Of a stretch of DNA of 14,451 nucleotides, positions 12,877 through 14,451 are shown one piece after another. Position numbers and translations under genes: made by a program. The notes beneath the pieces are model-generated. The model searched no databases and was not told the DNA's origin. It was given only the letters and a program-made list of their open reading frames with translations. Source of the DNA: UMGS902 sp045538895 (GTDB lineage: Bacteria > Bacillota > Clostridia > Oscillospirales > CAG-272); NCBI GenBank assembly GCA_045538895.1, contig JAZQEH010000022.1, positions 1 through 14,451 of the forward strand, given 5' to 3'. Numbering within the stretch: position 1 is the stretch's first letter; each line of letters opens with the position of its first letter.

Positions 12877-13989
12877 ATGGCAAGCTTATCCCTTAGACAC
12901 ATTTATAAGAAGTATCCGGGCGGCGTTACTGCTGTATCCGATTTTAACCTTGAGATTAAAGACAAAGAGTTCCTTATTTTCGTAGGTCCTTCCGGATGCG
13001 GTAAGTCCACCACACTTCGTATGATTGCAGGTCTTGAAGAAATTTCCGAGGGCGAACTTTTCATCGAGGACAGACTCGTTAATGACGTAGCTCCTAAGGA
13101 TAGAGATATTGCGATGGTATTCCAGAACTACGCTCTTTATCCTCACATGTCCGTGTTCGAAAACATGGCATTCGGTCTTAAGCTCCGCAAGACTCCCAAG
13201 GAAGAAATCAAGCGCAGAGTTGAGGAAGCAGCCCGCATCCTCGATATCGCTCACCTTCTCGACAGAAAGCCGAAGGCTCTCTCCGGCGGTCAGAAGCAGC
13301 GTGTAGCACTCGGCCGTGCTATCGTTCGTTACCCCAAGGTATTCCTTCTTGACGAGCCTCTTTCAAACCTCGACGCTAAGCTTCGTGCAGCGATGAGAAC
13401 CGAGCTCACCAAGATTCACAAGAGAGTTGGTACAACCTTTATTTACGTTACTCACGACCAGGTCGAGGCTATGACCATGGCATCCCGTATCGTAGTTATG
13501 AAGGACGGTATCATTCAGCAGGTTGATACTCCTCAGAACCTTTACGATGCTCCTTGTAACGTATTCGTTGCAGGCTTTATCGGAACTCCTCAGATGAACT
13601 TCCTTAACGGTACTCTTGAGAAGAAGGGCGAAAATGTATTCTTCTGCTTTGAAAACAACAGAATCAAGCTTCCCGCAGAAAAGACTGCTGAAGGTGTTCT
13701 CAATGATTACATTGGCAAGGAAGTTATTGCAGGTATCCGTCCCGAATCTCTCCATGACGAGCCTATGTATCTTGCAAGTCTTGCAGAGAGCGTAATCGAA
13801 ACCGACGTTGAAGTTACCGAGCTTATGGGTGCTGAAACCTATCTCTATCTCGTAACCGGCGAGCAGAAGATGATTGCACGTGTTTCTTCACGTAGCAAGG
13901 CAGTTGCCGGTGACAAGATTAAGATTGCTCTTGACGCAAGCAGAATCCATATCTTTGATAAGGATACCGAGCGTGCAATCGTTCACTAA
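12877..13989 (+). CDS. msmX: Carbohydrate ABC transporter ATPase (MsmX/UgpC type)
   Basis: This 370-aa ATPase energises CUT1-type sugar importers from the cytoplasmic side. It has Walker A GPSGCGKST (37-45), Q-loop Gln83, signature LSGGQKQR (135-142), Walker B VFLLDE (155-160), D-loop SNLD (163-166) and H-loop His193 in THDQVEAM. The last ~130 residues are the MalK-like TOBE regulatory part. No permease or binding-protein gene is adjacent and it has its own promoter and terminator, as expected for a shared ATPase serving several importers (as MsmX does in Bacillus). Codon use differs from its neighbours: lysine is mostly AAG and synonymous C-ending codons are frequent, which suggests high expression. 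GGAGG lies 10 nt before the ATG. Its exact transport partners cannot be read from the window. Confidence 0.94.
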   Translation: MASLSLRHIYKKYPGGVTAVSDFNLEIKDKEFLIFVGPSGCGKSTTLRMIAGLEEISEGELFIEDRLVNDVAPKDRDIAMVFQNYALYPHMSVFENMAFGLKLRKTPKEEIKRRVEEAARILDIAHLLDRKPKALSGGQKQRVALGRAIVRYPKVFLLDEPLSNLDAKLRAAMRTELTKIHKRVGTTFIYVTHDQVEAMTMASRIVVMKDGIIQQVDTPQNLYDAPCNVFVAGFIGTPQMNFLNGTLEKKGENVFFCFENNRIKLPAEKTAEGVLNDYIGKEVIAGIRPESLHDEPMYLASLAESVIETDVEVTELMGAETYLYLVTGEQKMIARVSSRSKAVAGDKIKIALDASRIHIFDKDTERAIVH

Positions 13990-13999
13990 TTGTATTTAT

Positions 14000-14032
14000 T
14001 TCAGGCACCCATAATGGGTGCCTGAATTTTTT
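14000..14032 (+). terminator. Strong intrinsic terminator of the ABC ATPase gene
   Basis: TTCAGGCACCCA and TGGGTGCCTGAA form a perfect 12-bp stem with a 3-nt loop, followed directly by six T. It lies 10 nt after the stop codon. A second small hairpin, TTGCCG, CCT, CGGCAA (14037-14051), follows without a T-run. Confidence 0.95.
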
Positions 14033-14062
14033 GCTTTTGCCGCCTCGGCAAATTTAATGATA

Positions 14063-14161
14063 TAAATTATTGTTTTTCTCACTTGAAAATGCAAGCATTT
14101 TCAAGTGGTTGCAAAACCGTTCACTCGCGTCGTGCTCGACCGCACGCGGTTTTTAAGGAGT
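14063..14161 (-). repeat. 98-bp palindromic dispersed repeat, copy 2 (inverted)
   Basis: The reverse complement of this block matches 58-155 with about five substitutions and one extra base. The 13-bp-arm hairpin lies at 14080-14107 and is fully conserved, as are the AAAACCG/CGGTTTT arms and the AAAACAATAATTTA end (14063-14076). The differences cluster in the G+C-rich centre between the arms. It lies downstream of the thymidylate kinase gene on the same strand, 57 nt past its stop, so like copy 1 it follows the 3' end of a gene in the same reading direction. Confidence 0.85.
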
Positions 14162-14218
14162 TTTACGGTCGGCGCATGTCCGCCCGAAAAACGAGATTTT
14201 ATTAGCGTAAACATTAAT

Positions 14219-14451
14219 TTACAAAAACACTCGTATTTTTTTATAAATTTCGTCCGATATTGCTTCACGGGTACGCATTTCGCCGTTTTGCACGCAATCA
14301 ATCTTCTCGAATCCGAGTCGCTCTGCGGCATATTTGCCTGCGTCGTAGCATTTTTGCATGTAGTCCTTATCCATTTCGTGGATATCCTTTTTTTCGCCCC
14401 GCATATCTACAAGCGAAAGTGAAATTTCGGGAGGAACGATAAGATACAGCG
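14219..14451 (-). CDS. tmk: Thymidylate kinase, C-terminal part (5' end beyond window)
   Basis: The frame is open from the window edge to a TAA at 14221-14219 and gives 76 full residues. LIVPPEISLSLVDMRGEKKD near the start, then DIHEMDKDYMQKCYDAGKYA and a DCVQNGEMRTREAISDEIY end, match the C-terminal third of the Clostridia-type dTMP kinases, including the E-K-K-D-I-H-E lid region typical of that branch. The enzyme phosphorylates dTMP to dTDP for DNA synthesis. The internal ATG at 14404 is not the start, because matching sequence continues upstream to the window edge. The P-loop and most of the protein lie outside, so the call rests on the C-terminal part alone. The gene is convergent with the ABC ATPase gene. 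Confidence 0.8.
   Translation of the reverse strand, partial: LYLIVPPEISLSLVDMRGEKKDIHEMDKDYMQKCYDAGKYAAERLGFEKIDCVQNGEMRTREAISDEIYKKIRVFL

Noticed and set aside
58..14161. The inverted 98-bp repeats at both window ends could be ends of a 14-kb composite transposon
   Set aside because: The DNA between them carries core genes (recG, rarA, rsuA, tex) and no transposase or integrase. The repeats are short hairpin elements, so independent insertions are far more likely.
14105..14422. 105-aa plus-strand open frame at the right end
   Set aside because: It starts inside the repeat and runs opposite to a frame that matches thymidylate kinase.
1..14451. CRISPR array, phage defence island or tRNA genes
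   Set aside because: No regularly spaced direct repeats, no nuclease or defence-type genes, and no cloverleaf with tRNA consensus elements were seen on either strand.

Overview
The window looks like a chromosomal segment of a Clostridia-type gut Firmicute, probably in the Oscillospiraceae/Ruminococcaceae. This is inferred from strong AGGAGG-type ribosome binding sites, TTGACA/TATAAT promoters (several with an extended -10), a 719-aa Tex, a RarA with a Q-Y Walker B variant, and small CCTTCCCC...GGGGAAGG cloverleaf-like repeats of a kind common in that group. No rRNA, tRNA, CRISPR array, insertion sequence or prophage gene is visible.

Layout. (1) 1-155: edge of a dispersed repeat, an intrinsic terminator for a gene outside the window, and a 98-bp palindromic repeat. 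(2) 171-2817: a likely three-gene operon, starting from a near-consensus promoter, for an AraC-type regulator, a YczE/YitT-like membrane protein and a UDP-GlcNAc 2-epimerase (WecB/MnaA). It ends in a strong terminator that also serves the convergent 78-aa small membrane protein gene (2851-3087, minus strand). (3) 3243-5541: an MBOAT O-acyltransferase and a DHHW/SGNH-like partner, a typical pair for O-acylation of a surface polysaccharide. Together with WecB (ManNAc precursor supply) this gives the first 5.5 kb a cell-envelope glycan flavour. (4) 5677-9569: recG and rarA, genome-maintenance ATPases for stalled forks, followed by an AT-rich multi-pass membrane protein of unknown function. (5) 9581-9816: a 53-bp cloverleaf repeat and a possible 34-aa single-span membrane peptide. 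(6) 9817-12679: an RsuA-family 16S rRNA pseudouridine synthase and the RNA-binding factor Tex, one base apart. (7) 12680-13989: a structured intergenic region, an extended -10 promoter and a stand-alone MsmX/UgpC-type sugar ABC transporter ATPase with codon use suggesting high expression. (8) 14000-14451: its terminator, an inverted second copy of the 98-bp repeat, and the 3' end of a thymidylate kinase gene on the minus strand.

The protein-coding genes are mostly well-known core or envelope families. The less explained material is in the spaces: two ~94% identical 98-bp repeats in opposite orientation about 14 kb apart, a short AAAACAATRATTTA motif that follows all three complete repeat blocks, and three candidate small or orphan membrane proteins. 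I see no convincing new defence or mobile system here.
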